Below, in pieces: positions 47,101 through 61,749 of a DNA stretch of 64,000 nt. The stretch is from Ctenosaura bakeri (taxonomy: Eukaryota; Chordata; Lepidosauria; Squamata; Iguanidae): positions 124,001-188,000 of the forward strand of contig CAOLHI010001846.1 of the NCBI GenBank assembly GCA_948474755.1. The letters are read 5' to 3'. A program made the translations under genes and the position numbers. Within the stretch, counting starts at the first letter, position 1. The number at the start of each line of letters is the position of its first letter. Under the pieces are notes generated by a model. That model was given only the letters and a program-made list of their open reading frames with translations. It made no database searches and had not been told where the DNA came from.

Positions 47101-49560
47101 TTTAAAAACCTCCAAAGAAGGGGACTTCACCACACTCCCAGGCATCAATTCTACTGTTCTTCCTGATGTTTAGGTGAAATCTCTTTTCCTGTAGTTTGAA
47201 TCCATTGCTCCATGTCCTTATCTCTGGAACAGCAGAAAACAAGCTTGCTCCATCTTCAACATGCCATCCCTTCAAGTATTTAAACATGGCTATCATGTCA
47301 CCTCTTAACGTTCTTTTCACCAGGCTAAACATACCCAGCTCCCTAAGCTGATGTTCTAAATCATTTGTCTATCAGATGTGATGGACTTTGGTTCCCATTG
47401 GCCAAGCTCACTTGGGCTTCTGGAAGCTGAAGTCCAGAACTTCTAACGTACCATATCTTGAGAACCACTGTCCTCAAGCAGCCTCCATAAGTGCCCCCAC
47501 ATCACTTCGGAACATGTAAACATTCAAACTCTTGTGGAAAATGTGTGGAAGTCCCAAAGGACAGGGTAAAACCCCAGTAAGCAAAATGCATGAAAATGTA
47601 CTTTATTGTGTCATTGGTTTGGACTTGGGGGATTTTAACTTCTCATACCGCAAAATGATTGTTTTGTCGGGGCACACTGTTTTGCATCTTTCAATTTTGC
47701 TTAAGTCCCAGCCATGCTAACAATCTCCTCTTATCTTTCCGTCCAGCCTTCAGAATCCAAAATCACTCGCATGCAATGGGACAATTCAGCAAACTTTGGG
47801 TTCTCGAAAGCGGCAGAGCAACCGGGCAGCCCAGCGACAAGCAATGTCACAGTACAGGTGAGATGCTGGAGAAGGAGGAGGGCAAATTGAGTCGCCGGGG
47901 TTAGAAAGGAGAATGTAGGAAAAGGGCAACACAGCTTGCACTGGTAAATCTTCAAATTGTGTAGGGCAAGCCAGCAGAGTCACGAAAAATAAATTATGAA
48001 GAAACCTGTCCTTGTAAGAATGGTAAGAGTTCGTTGCCACAATGTTTTGTGTCAGTGAGTCCTTAAACTAATTGTCTGTTGAGTGAAAAAGTGCAAGAGA
48101 GTGATGATGTTACCGAATGCTGATTTTGCTAAGGATTCTTAGGGATGTGGCAGCATGGAGTGTGGGTGCTGCAAACCCCAGCAGCAGGCAAATGAGGGAA
48201 CAGTTGTGGCACCTATGCACCCCTGCTGCCACGTCCCTGATGGACTTGGTAGCAGGCATACGCACACACCCAAAGTATGACTCTAGAGACCAGGGTTTGA
48301 ATCTCCAATCAGCCACGGAAACCCACTGAGTGACCTCTGGCAAGTCACATTCTCTCAGTCTAGACAAAGACAACAAATCTGGCCAAGGAAACTCCCATGA
48401 TAGGAAACCCACCGCAAGTCAGTTTTCAAAGGGGAAAGACACGTTGGCTAGAAAAGACCTCGTCCTGTCAGTGGCACTTTGTTGTTAGAATCATAGAATC
48501 ATAGAAATGTAGAGTTGGAAGAGACCCCAGGGGCCATCCAGTCCAACCCCCTGCCATGCAGGAACACCCTCAAAGCACTCCTGACAGATGGCCATCCAGC
48601 CTCTGCTTAAAGACCTCCAAGGAAGGAGACTCCACTACACTCCAAGGCAGCATATTCCACTGCCAGACAGCCCTGACTGTCAGGAAGTTCTTCCTGAGGT
48701 TCAGCTGGAATCCCCTTTCCTGCAGCTTGAATCCATTGCTCCTTGTCCTGTTCTCTGGAGCAGCAGAAAACAAGCCTTCCCCTTCCTCTACCTAGCATCC
48801 CTTCAATTGTTGTGTGCCTTTAAGTCACTTCTGAGTTATGCAACCCTAAAGTTGCTATCACAGAGGGTTTTCTTTTTTTTTTTGGCAAGATTTGCTCCAA
48901 GGTGGTTTGTCTTTGCCTTCCTCTGAGGCTGAGAGAATGCGACTTGCCCAAGGTCACTCATTTTGAACATTAGTCTCCAGAAGCCATGAATGAATGAATG
49001 AATATTTATATCTAAATTTTTAAATCTTGACTTAAGCTGTATTGGTCCCTGGCAACAAATTATATTTGAAAAGGTTAAGAACCCCTGCTCGAGAACATCT
49101 GGAGCACCAAAGCCTTCCCATTCTTGTTATTCCTAGTACTTTCAAACATCGCTAGTTGCATCAGTAATCCTAATTCGTTTCTCTTTCCTCTCTCCCCCTT
49201 CCCTTCTCCCCAAAGTTACAGAGCGGCAACAAGAATTCCGTCTTGACGTTCTTCCAGCAGCTGAGCGACCTGCGGGGCAAGGAGCGTTCTCTGCTTCACG
49301 GGGAATTTGCAGAGGCCCGGAGCAGCAGTCCGAGCGTCTTCTCCTACCTGCGGGTCTGGGATCAGAACAAGCGCTTCCTTGTGGTGCTCAACTTTGCCGC
49401 CCAGGAGAGCGCCGTCTCTTTAACTCACCCTCACCTTCCTCCGGAAGTCACGGTGGAGCTCAGCACAGATCCCAGCCGGGAGGAGAAACAGCTGAGCCCG
49501 CAGGACCTCAAGCTGGGTCCCTTAGAAGGGCTTTTGCTTAGTTTTATATATGTAGCTTAG
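35169..49560 (+). CDS. SLC3A2: SLC3A2, 4F2 heavy chain / CD98hc (9 coding exons)
   Basis: CD98hc is the type II membrane glycoprotein that escorts light chains such as LAT1 (SLC7A5) to the plasma membrane and also modulates integrins. Exons: 35169-35607, 38814-38987, 39117-39217, 40937-41005, 42376-42437, 43494-43698, 44967-45110, 47747-47857, 49216-49560. The phases agree and give 549 residues, against 529 for the common human form. A cytoplasmic tail with [22 protein letters not shown] precedes [19 protein letters not shown], a membrane helix at about 84-106, and Cys111 in [10 protein letters not shown], the position that forms the light-chain disulfide. The ectodomain is a catalytically dead glycosidase-like barrel ([45 protein letters not shown]), then a beta-sandwich ([23 protein letters not shown]). 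Possible N-glycosylation sites are NLT, NET and NVT. The introns are loaded with PalM, CR1 and SINE copies. Confidence 0.97.
35658..35834. mobile_element. PalM long form, copy 24
   Basis: The ends are worn (GGTCTTTCCACCCTACAC and GTGCGGAAAGGCCC). It lies 50 bp after the splice donor of the first SLC3A2 coding exon. Confidence 0.8.
36033..36208. mobile_element. PalM short form, copy 25, near-perfect palindrome
   Basis: The 176-bp palindrome is centred in GGGGCCGGCCGGCCCC at 36120/36121. Only two of 88 arm positions mismatch. Confidence 0.92.
37075..37226. promoter_or_regulatory. Candidate intronic enhancer in SLC3A2: CRE, AP-1/MARE and CARE words
   Basis: Within 152 bp lie a palindromic CRE TGACGTCA (37075-37082), TGCTGACTCA (37092-37101, AP-1 and half of a Maf/NRF2 element) and TGATGCAAT (37218-37226, the C/EBP-ATF amino-acid response word). 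The block 36840-37300 is free of recognised repeats. SLC3A2 is a known ATF4 and NRF2-responsive gene, so the combination is plausible, but short motifs also occur by chance. Confidence 0.4.
37375..37535. mobile_element. PalM short form, copy 26
   Basis: The termini GGCC...GGCC are flanked by TAG and TAT. The centre is shortened (TTTGCCAGCCCCTCCCTAAAC). It lies in an SLC3A2 intron. Confidence 0.87.
37536..38458 (+). other. SLC3A2 intron stretch, nothing recognised
   Basis: AT-rich sequence with no clear repeat or exon. Confidence 0.35.
38459..38715. repeat. Unnamed interspersed repeat (relative of 21131-21310)
   Basis: It shares TCTGACGACTCACTCTTTTG, GACGCTTCCAA, CTCTTTCATCAGTTCTTCT and GGAGGCTCACTTGG with the other copy. 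It lies about 100 bp before an SLC3A2 exon. Confidence 0.6.
39603..39754. mobile_element. PalM minimal form, copy 27
   Basis: The arms meet at TTTGCAGTTAACTGCAAA. Both arms carry the private change ATTGCACTTTC / GAAAGTGCAAT where other copies have ATTCCACTTTC. Confidence 0.88.
39880..40110 (-). mobile_element. Probable old CR1-like fragment
   Basis: The words CTGACAGATGGCCATCCAAC and TTTCAAATATTTGAAGATG align in order with the CR1 tail in reverse. The divergence is high. Confidence 0.5.
40140..40422. mobile_element. Degraded Tigger-like element
   Basis: It begins near GTGGACCCTCTACTGTTGTG and ends CAAATGTGGAGGGCTGACAG. The interior is mostly lost or replaced. Confidence 0.5.
40569..40748. 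mobile_element. PalM short form, copy 28, with TGT duplication
   Basis: It is exactly 180 bp with GGCC at both ends, flanked by TGT (40566-40568 and 40749-40751). Five of 90 arm pairs mismatch. Both arms share GCTACGATTCC... and CACTTGCAACATCC variants. Confidence 0.93.
41448..41637 (+). mobile_element. tRNA-derived SINE
   Basis: Box A TGGTCTAGTGG (41457-41467) and box B GGATTCGATTCC (41499-41510) form a tRNA-like head. CCACTGGGTGACCTTGGGCA and a tail GAATTGAAGGCACACAACAA follow. It lies in an SLC3A2 intron. Confidence 0.85.
41655..42266 (+). mobile_element. CR1 LINE 3' fragment with a long open ORF2 tail
   Basis: An uninterrupted 164-codon frame (41689-42183) reads [40 protein letters not shown] and [20 protein letters not shown]. 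This is the C terminus of a CR1 reverse-transcriptase polyprotein. The 3' end is ATTCTATGATTCTGTG. It is the best-preserved CR1 in the window. Confidence 0.9.
42438..43493 (+). other. SLC3A2 intron with AAT/AAC microsatellite and SINE-like tail
   Basis: A mixed AAT/AAC run lies near 42885-42930. TTTATTTATTTATTGCATTTA followed by CCACCTTTTCTCCCAGAGCG (43091-43145) resembles the reverse 3' part of a retroposon. Confidence 0.5.
43965..44607. mobile_element. Tigger-like element, subfamily 2, with nested PalM
   Basis: It runs from CAGTGGGCCCTCCGGATTTG to ATATGGAGTGCTGACTG. The interior matches 18127 onward (GCAAATATCAAAATGT, CATCTCCTTCCTTGGG). PalM copy 29 interrupts it. Confidence 0.75.
44205..44384. 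mobile_element. PalM short form, copy 29, with TGG duplication
   Basis: It is exactly 180 bp, flanked by TGG (44202-44204 and 44385-44387). Four of 90 arm pairs mismatch. Both arms share CCACAC, CTTGCAACCTCC and GTTCAGGG variants. Confidence 0.93.
45711..45911. mobile_element. PalM long form, copy 30
   Basis: Both termini are recognisable. The asymmetric centre includes ACTACAAATCCCAGAATTCC at 45837-45856. Confidence 0.85.
46278..46457. mobile_element. PalM short form, copy 31, with TAT duplication
   Basis: It is exactly 180 bp, flanked by TAT (46275-46277 and 46458-46460). Only two of 90 arm pairs mismatch. The private variant CACCCTCTGG / CCAGAGGGTG is present in both arms. Confidence 0.94.
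46993..47352 (-). mobile_element. CR1 LINE 3' fragment, reverse
   Basis: The minus strand reads [20 protein letters not shown] and [17 protein letters not shown]. The tail is at GGAATCCTAGAGTTGGAAGAG on the left. A short CR1 tail piece also lies at about 46510-46566. Confidence 0.82.
48262..48425 (+). mobile_element. SINE fragment
   Basis: Box B-like GGTTTGAATCTCC, CCCACTGAGTGACCTCTGGC and CAAGTCACATTCTCTCAGTC match the core of the tRNA-type SINE. Confidence 0.6.
48488..48807 (-). mobile_element. CR1 LINE 3' fragment, reverse
   Basis: It begins with the complement of the tail (AATCATAGAATCATAGAAAT) and reads through [19 protein letters not shown] on the minus strand. A reverse SINE 3' part follows at about 48812-48962 (TTGTTGTGTGCCTTTAAGTC). 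Confidence 0.88.
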
Positions 49561-50176
49561 TTTTCCCACGCTTCTTTCTAGTGGAAAGTGTGCTATTGCC
49601 CTTAGAAGGAGGCAGCATCTGAGTTCTTAAAAAGAAGCCACATGCTCTCTCTGTCTCCTATACTGGCTGAACTCTCTAACTCCTCTGTTTCTTCCCTTTA
49701 CCTCCCTTCCTAATTCTCTATACATTCCTGCCAGTGATCTGTGGAGTTGGACGCTCTTTGCTCAGTAGGGGAGACTGTGTCCCTCCGGATGTGGTTAGAT
49801 TTCCGCTTCATTGGTCCCCGATTACTGGCCTTGCTTCTTCAGGCTGATGGGTGTTGGAAGTCCAGCCGCGTTGGGAAGAACATAAGGCCCACCTCTTGAA
49901 TCTAACATCAGCCCCAACGACGACAAAATGCTAGCATTTGATGTAAGACGGGTCCATAGATAACAGTTCTGAAGACGAGTTCCTTGGTTATTTCCATTTG
50001 CTGTGTATCTGCGTCACCACTGGGTCACTGCTTGGCAGTTCTTCCTCCCTCTGAGACTTGATGTGCTGCATCCAAGCTACATACCTTTAACACTTCTAGC
50101 TTTTTGTACTGTATAACAGGAGTATCGAGTGGGTTTAATTCTCCCATACTGTTAAAGTCTGGCCTGGAAGGAGTTT

Positions 50177-50182
50177 AATAAA
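50177..50182 (+). other. SLC3A2 polyadenylation signal
   Basis: AATAAA in GAGTTTAATAAATCTCTC lies about 620 bases after the stop and fits a 3' untranslated region with no repeats between 49561 and 50200. Confidence 0.85.
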
Positions 50183-50383
50183 TCTCTCTGTCTCTGCTTT
50201 TTGGCTTATGTGGGTGTCTGTTCCCTGCAGAAGCGCATCGCCTTCATCCGTGCATCTCATAAAATCCCATCTCCATTCAGCAGTGAAACATATTTTGGGG
50301 GTTGCCCCTCCTCATCGCTCTGTAAGGCAGAAAACAGACTTCAAGGGGGTCACCACCAGGAGGAATAACTCCGAACACTCTCA

Positions 50384-50585
50384 GGCCATTTCTGCACTAA
50401 ACAGTTATAGTGCTATTATTCCACTTTCAACATCCCGTCGAATCCTGGGGTTTGCAGTTTAAGGAGGAGCCTTTAGAATTCTCAGCCAGAGAGCTCTTGG
50501 GCCTCAGTAAACTACAAACCCCAGAATTCCACAGGATGTTGAAAGTGGAACAATAGCACTATAACCGTCTAGTGTGGAAATGGCC
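50384..50585. mobile_element. PalM long form, copy 32, with TCA duplication
   Basis: It is 202 bp, flanked by TCA (50381-50383 and 50586-50588). The asymmetric centre includes AAACTACAAACCCCAGAATT. Confidence 0.92.
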
Positions 50586-50789
50586 TCAGTCTGTCGGGTC
50601 GGCTGTGTTTTCCCTGCCATAGATGGGACAATAGGTTTGTTTTCTGGATGCTTTGCTAGTAGATGGGAGATGGGGAACGGTGGGTGAAGTGAGAACCTCT
50701 AGAATGTTATGAGAATAAGGACAGCCAGACACGATGGTTAGGTCAGTTCCTTGGCAAGTTGGGTGGGAATTTGGGAGGGGGAACAAAAA

Positions 50790-51003
50790 CCCTGGTGGCG
50801 CAGTGGTTAAATGCCAGTCCTGCAAGCCACAAGGTTGTGAGTTCGATCCTGCCCGGCTCCAAGGTTGACTCAGCCTTCCATCCTTTCGCAGGTCGGTAAA
50901 ATGAGTACCCAGCTTGTTGGGGGCATGTATAGAAATGTATCGAAATACATGCTATTTGTAAGTTGTTCACCGCCTCGATCCATATGGAGAGGCGGGATAC
51001 AAA

Positions 51004-51034
<31 letters not shown>

Positions 51035-51036
51035 AT
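50790..51036 (+). mobile_element. tRNA-derived SINE, full length
   Basis: Box A TGGCGCAGTGG (50796-50806), box B GAGTTCGATCC (50839-50849), a central part GGTCGGTAAAATGAGTACCC, and a 3' end GGAGAGGCGGGATAC followed by about nine AAAT units. Reverse relatives are at 29857-30105 and 55715-55819. Confidence 0.88.
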
Positions 51037-51599
51037 TTGACGTTGTTTACAAGTGGGTTAATAGCACACACTAATCTGAAAAGTAATTGCATATATAGTA
51101 CTGCAAATCCATCCCTTCTTTAGCCTTGGCAATTAGCAAAATGTGCAATAGTGACTCTGCTGTTCCTAAATAAGGCTCTTAAAAAACTTTGAAACATAAT
51201 TTCTAGGACTGGAATTATCCTGTACATCACAGAGTCCAGGTTAAAGCCGAGAGCCAGAATAACGATTGACGTAGTGCTCTGACTCAAAAGGAGAAAAACC
51301 AGACGGGACAGAAAAATAGGTGAACCGTACCCACCGTCATGGAGGAAGAATAGTCCTTTAGTTCTGGGTATAGAGGATGTTTCCACCTCCACTGCTGAAC
51401 ATCTCAGAGGAAAGACCGATGTTCTTTATTCCAGTGGTGGAGGGGGAAACATCCTGAAGTGGACATACCAAAGCTCCCTGACCAATGGGTGAATGGAGTG
51501 AGGATGAACACCTATGTAGTTATTTAGCTGTGTTTATAAATGGGTTAATAGCACGCACTAATTTGAAAAGTAATAGCATATATAGTACTGCAAATCCAG

Positions 51600-51886
51600 G
51601 CTTGTTTTCGGATGCTCCAGAGACCAGGACAAGGAGCAATGGATTCAAGCTACAGGAAAAGAGATTCCACATGAACCTCAAGAAGAACTTCCTGACAGTC
51701 AGAGCTGTTTGGCAGTGGAGCGTGCTGCCTTGGAGTGTGGTGGAATCTCCTCCTTCCTTGGAGGTTTTTAAGCAGAAGCCGGATGGCCGTCCGTTGGGAA
51801 TGCTTTGATGGCTGTTCCTGCATAGCAGGGGGTTGGACCGGATGGCCCCTGGGGTCTCTTCCAACTCTGGGATTCCATGATTCTAA
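51600..51886 (+). mobile_element. CR1 LINE 3' fragment
   Basis: The sequence reads [20 protein letters not shown] and [15 protein letters not shown]. It ends at TTCCATGATTCTA. The words flanking it (TTAATAGCACRCACTAAT, AAAGTAATWGCATATATAG) also occur at 51060-51100, showing a local duplication. Confidence 0.87.
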
Positions 51887-52023
51887 ATATATTTCAGCTC
51901 GCAATAGACTTAAGTTGATGAGCGGAGGAATAAAGCGTAGTTACGATAGACTGCAGAATGTGTCTTCTGAAGGAGGTCTCCACTGATGCCAAGGTGGCGT
52001 ACAAATGTGGATGGAGAAGCCCA

Positions 52024-52120
52024 TGGCCCTTTCCGCACTAGACTGTTATAGTGCTATTATTCCACTTTCAACTTCCGATGGAATCCTGGGGTTTGCAGTT
52101 TAGGGAGGGGCCTTTGAGCT
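52024..52120. mobile_element. PalM left half, copy 33
   Basis: The left arm from GGCCCTTTCCGCACTAG to TTAGGGAGGGGCC is present. It passes into unrelated sequence and a 39-bp CR1 tail at about 52148-52186. Confidence 0.82.
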
Positions 52121-52514
52121 TAATTACCAGATTAGGACAATCAGATTAGGTGGCCCCTGGGGTCTCTTCCAACTCTAGGATTCTATGTTACCCTGTTTAC
52201 TGGGGGTCCCAGGAGGGACACCTATATGCGCTCTCACTTAACTAAGTTTGGGGAAATTAGCTAGAGCACAAGTTAGCAATGCGAGAGGCAGGGCAACGCA
52301 GCGGAATCTTTTACCCAATGTCTACGGGGTCAGGCCCGGCCAAGGAGCAAACCGGAGTTTAAGAATAATTGAGATTTTTATTAAATACAGACAAACAGTG
52401 TATGCAACACACGCACTCCGATAACTATGGAAAATAAAGGTTGGAGTGGTATAGAGGGATTTTTGAGAGGGATTGTTGAATTGGGTGATACGACACCTGT
52501 CCTGGAGCCCGGAG

Positions 52515-52612
52515 AGGTCAGTCGGCCCCTCCCGAAACTGCAAACCCCAGGATTCCAGAGGAGGTTGAAAATGGAATCATCGCACTATAACAGGCTGGTG
52601 CAGAAATGGCCA
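52515..52612. mobile_element. PalM right half, copy 34
   Basis: CGGCCCCTCCCGAAACTGC through GGTGCAGAAATGGCC is present and the left arm is missing. Confidence 0.82.
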
Positions 52613-52859
52613 TAATGCTTCCAGGTCCTGATGGAAACAGCCAGCTCACGCTCGAGATTGGTGTCTGCAAAGGACACCAGAAAAAGAGTAAACCCCCAAA
52701 TATTGGGGAACGGCTAGAAAAATGGTTAGATCTGGCGGGATAAAATAAATGGACAAATTTAATGAAAAGAGAAATCTATAGAAAAAAACCGTGAAGACTT
52801 GGAAACCTTTTGAAAAATGCATTAAGCTCAAAAGAGGAGATATAGCCATTGCAAGCTCT

Positions 52860-53760
52860 GATATATTTTTTTTAAATTATATTTTTATTAAAGTTATAAC
52901 AAACAATATTTACAAACAAACATTCTTTCTTTTCATAAATACATAAGAAACAGAAAGCTAAAAATTATATACAATTTTATATATATATATATATACCTAT
53001 AAATTTATATACCTATCCAACATCTAATTCTATTTCTATTTCTTCTTTTTCTATTGATCTTCTATTTTAATCTACATAAATAGATAGTTCTATATATATT
53101 ATTTATATCTAAATAAATTTCAATTACATTTCTTATATATTTTACTTTGTCTTATGAATTTTATTAGCTTCCTTCTATATAACAAATATATACAAATGTA
53201 TAGTTTCAACATCCTTATTTTTTTCTTCTAGTTTTATTTCTCACTTATTTTTCCAAGCCTCTACTGATCATTTCCCTTTTTATGTGACTCGTCATATAAT
53301 TTTGAAAATAAATGTTTCAATTCTCTTTCTCTGTATCTTTGCTTATTTTCATGTTTCTTTCCGAATCGCCCATTTTCGTTGTATGTATTCTTTAATTGGT
53401 TTCAATTCTTCCCTATTTTCCCCTCTTGTTTCACCCTTAAGTGCCATTGTTAAATCATCCATCATTATCATTTCTAATAATTTAACATCCCATTCCTCAA
53501 TATCAGGTATATGTTCACATTTCCAGTACTTTGCATAAATAATCCTTGCATTGATACTATATATAGTATTATTCTCCAATATCTAATATGCTCTTTTTCT
53601 ATTTGGTGTAACGTATTTAAAAGAAATATTTCAGGGTGCAAAGGAGTATTAATTTGTAATATTTCCAATATTTTATTTTGAATGCTTTTCCAGTAACTTT
53701 TAGCTTCGGGGCATGACCACCGCAAGCTGTGATATTTAAGAAGAAAAGACATAGAATGGG
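52860..53760 (-). mobile_element. L1-like LINE 3' region
   Basis: On the minus strand a frame at 53474-53752 reads YHSLRWSCPEAKSYWKSIQN and PLHPEIFLLN. This resembles the C terminus of L1-type ORF2 (a WxCP...FW block). It is followed by AT-rich 3' UTR and an A-rich end at 52860. Frames are broken. Confidence 0.6.
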
Positions 53761-54560
53761 ATAGGTTAATCTAAGATGAGTTAGATAAGAAAAGAGAAAT
53801 AATCTAGGGAGGAAAAACTCTATTTATTTAGTTAAAACTGCAGTTCAAGGGAGTTGGGAAGGGTTTTTTTTAATCGTTGGCCTTTCAGGGTTACTGTTTG
53901 TATTGTTTTGTTACTTGGTGGCGGAGTCTTATTTGTTATTTAATGTGATTTAGAAAATCAATTTACTGTAATGTAATTTAATGTAATTCGTTATTTAATG
54001 TAAGTTAGAAAATCAAGATTGTTGTGTTGTTTTTCAACATAGTCCTCTAGGACAGGAACCATACGGAGAAGATAAAATCTAGCATTTCAATTTTTATTTT
54101 TATTTAGGGTATTCTTTCAATAGAGTATTTCAATAAAATATAAGAAATATAATAAATAAAATATAAGAAATATAATAAATAAATCAATATAATGTAATAT
54201 ATATAGGACTGTACGCTCCTGCTGTTTTATTGAACTGTTACATTATATTATAGTATTTCAATAAAACAGCAAGAATTATATTTTTTTTTCCTCAGGAGAG
54301 CATCTTCTACCTTTTCTCTCGGCAAAATTTGTCCCCTTGAATTTTCACACCTTGGCGACGTCCCCTTTAAGAGCCCTGCGCCTTTAATGACCAACAAAGC
54401 CTCACACTTAACCTCCCCTTTAAGACATCCTCTTAAAATACAGCCGACCTTTTTTTCCTGCCTTTCCTACAGGCTTCCAAAAATTCGCTAACCCAATTCC
54501 CTCTTTTTTTTTTACTCGCTCTCCCCCTCCCCTTGCGCTCCCTTCCCCTTTAAGCGGCCT
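53761..54560. other. AT-rich intergenic DNA before calmodulin
   Basis: It has low-complexity ATAA/TAAT runs at 54110-54260, then a pyrimidine-rich stretch leading into the GC-rich promoter. No gene is supported. Confidence 0.45.
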
Positions 54561-54564
54561 CCCC

Positions 54565-54690
54565 TGACGCAATGCAGGTGAGGCTAGACCAATGCGACGC
54601 CCGAGAGCCGTCCACGTGACTCGAGGAAGGGCGGGGCCGTGGGGTATTTAAAGGGTCGCGGCGCCACGGAGGCCCAATAGGCCTTCGGCA
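54565..54690 (+). promoter_or_regulatory. Calmodulin gene promoter
   Basis: In order: TGACGCAA (54565-54572, CRE/C-EBP-like), ACCAATG (CCAAT box, 54588-54594), an E-box CCACGTGAC around 54613-54618 (USF type), a GC box GGGCGGGG near 54630, and a TATA-like TATTTAAAG (54645-54653). Transcription would start near 54675-54685, giving a GC-rich 5' untranslated region of about 250 bases before the ATG. Confidence 0.65.
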
Positions 54691-54934
54691 TACTCTGGCC
54701 TCCGGAAGAGAGGAGCCTATAAGTGCCTGAGGGAGGGTGTCGGAACTCGTTTGCGAAGGGCGGAGGGATACGCGCGTGCGCGGGAGGGAGTGATTGAGTA
54801 AGGTGCAGCCACGGGCCGTTGGGTCGAAGGAGGGCGGCGTCGGCGTCGGCGACTGAGCCCGGGGCGGAAGGAGACGGCCAGTAGACGAGCGCTGAGGCGT
54901 CGCGGCACTACTTCCCCTCCCCACCCCGGTTGCC

Positions 54935-61138
<6,204 letters not shown>

Positions 61139-61725
61139 GACAAGCAGCTTTGACCCCTCCCTATCCCCTTCCCTGTACAGAATGGAAGGATGGTCTGCTT
61201 AACACAGAGATCTTAATCCAGCCCCGTCTATGTAGGACATGTTCCATTGATGCTTTAGCAGTTTGTGGTCATTCTCTGCTGTATCTCTTCCACCTTCCCC
61301 TCTTCTTGGTTTACATGGTAGTGCCCCGTGGTGGGTGAAGCCAGGATGGTAAGAAGCGGTTTGAAAGTCCTGGCGAGGAAAGGTGAAACAGGGCTAAACT
61401 CGTAGCGTTGGCTAGCCCTGGCAATGGGCAGGACAGGGGAAAGCATAGTTCCCTCTTGGCTCCATCCCTGCCTTGCGTCTGCTCTGTGTCTCCAAAGACT
61501 GCACCCCAGCCAGTGCATAACCTTGGCATTCATGGACTGTTCGATGTGGCTGCCTCCTGCCATCTGCAGTGGTCTTCCTGGGAATATCTGCATATCTTGG
61601 GTATATTGTAACTATATTAACCTCTGAATAATTGCCATACCCCACCCTCCTTTTACCCTTCCAGTGGTTTCAGGGAATGCTTCTATTCCATTCCAGGTGG
61701 TGTAAGGTTTATTTTTCTTTTTTTA

Positions 61726-61731
61726 AATAAA
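61726..61731 (+). other. Calmodulin polyadenylation signal
   Basis: AATAAA in TTTTTTAAATAAAGTATG lies about 590 bases after the stop. A second AATAAA-like site near 62597 could serve a longer transcript. Confidence 0.8.
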
Positions 61732-61749
61732 GTATGTGTGTTTCAAAAT

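Noticed and set aside
7267..52612. PalM array as a CRISPR-like or regulatory tandem array
   Set aside because: The copies are dispersed in unrelated positions, nest in other transposons and have target duplications, so they are individual mobile insertions.
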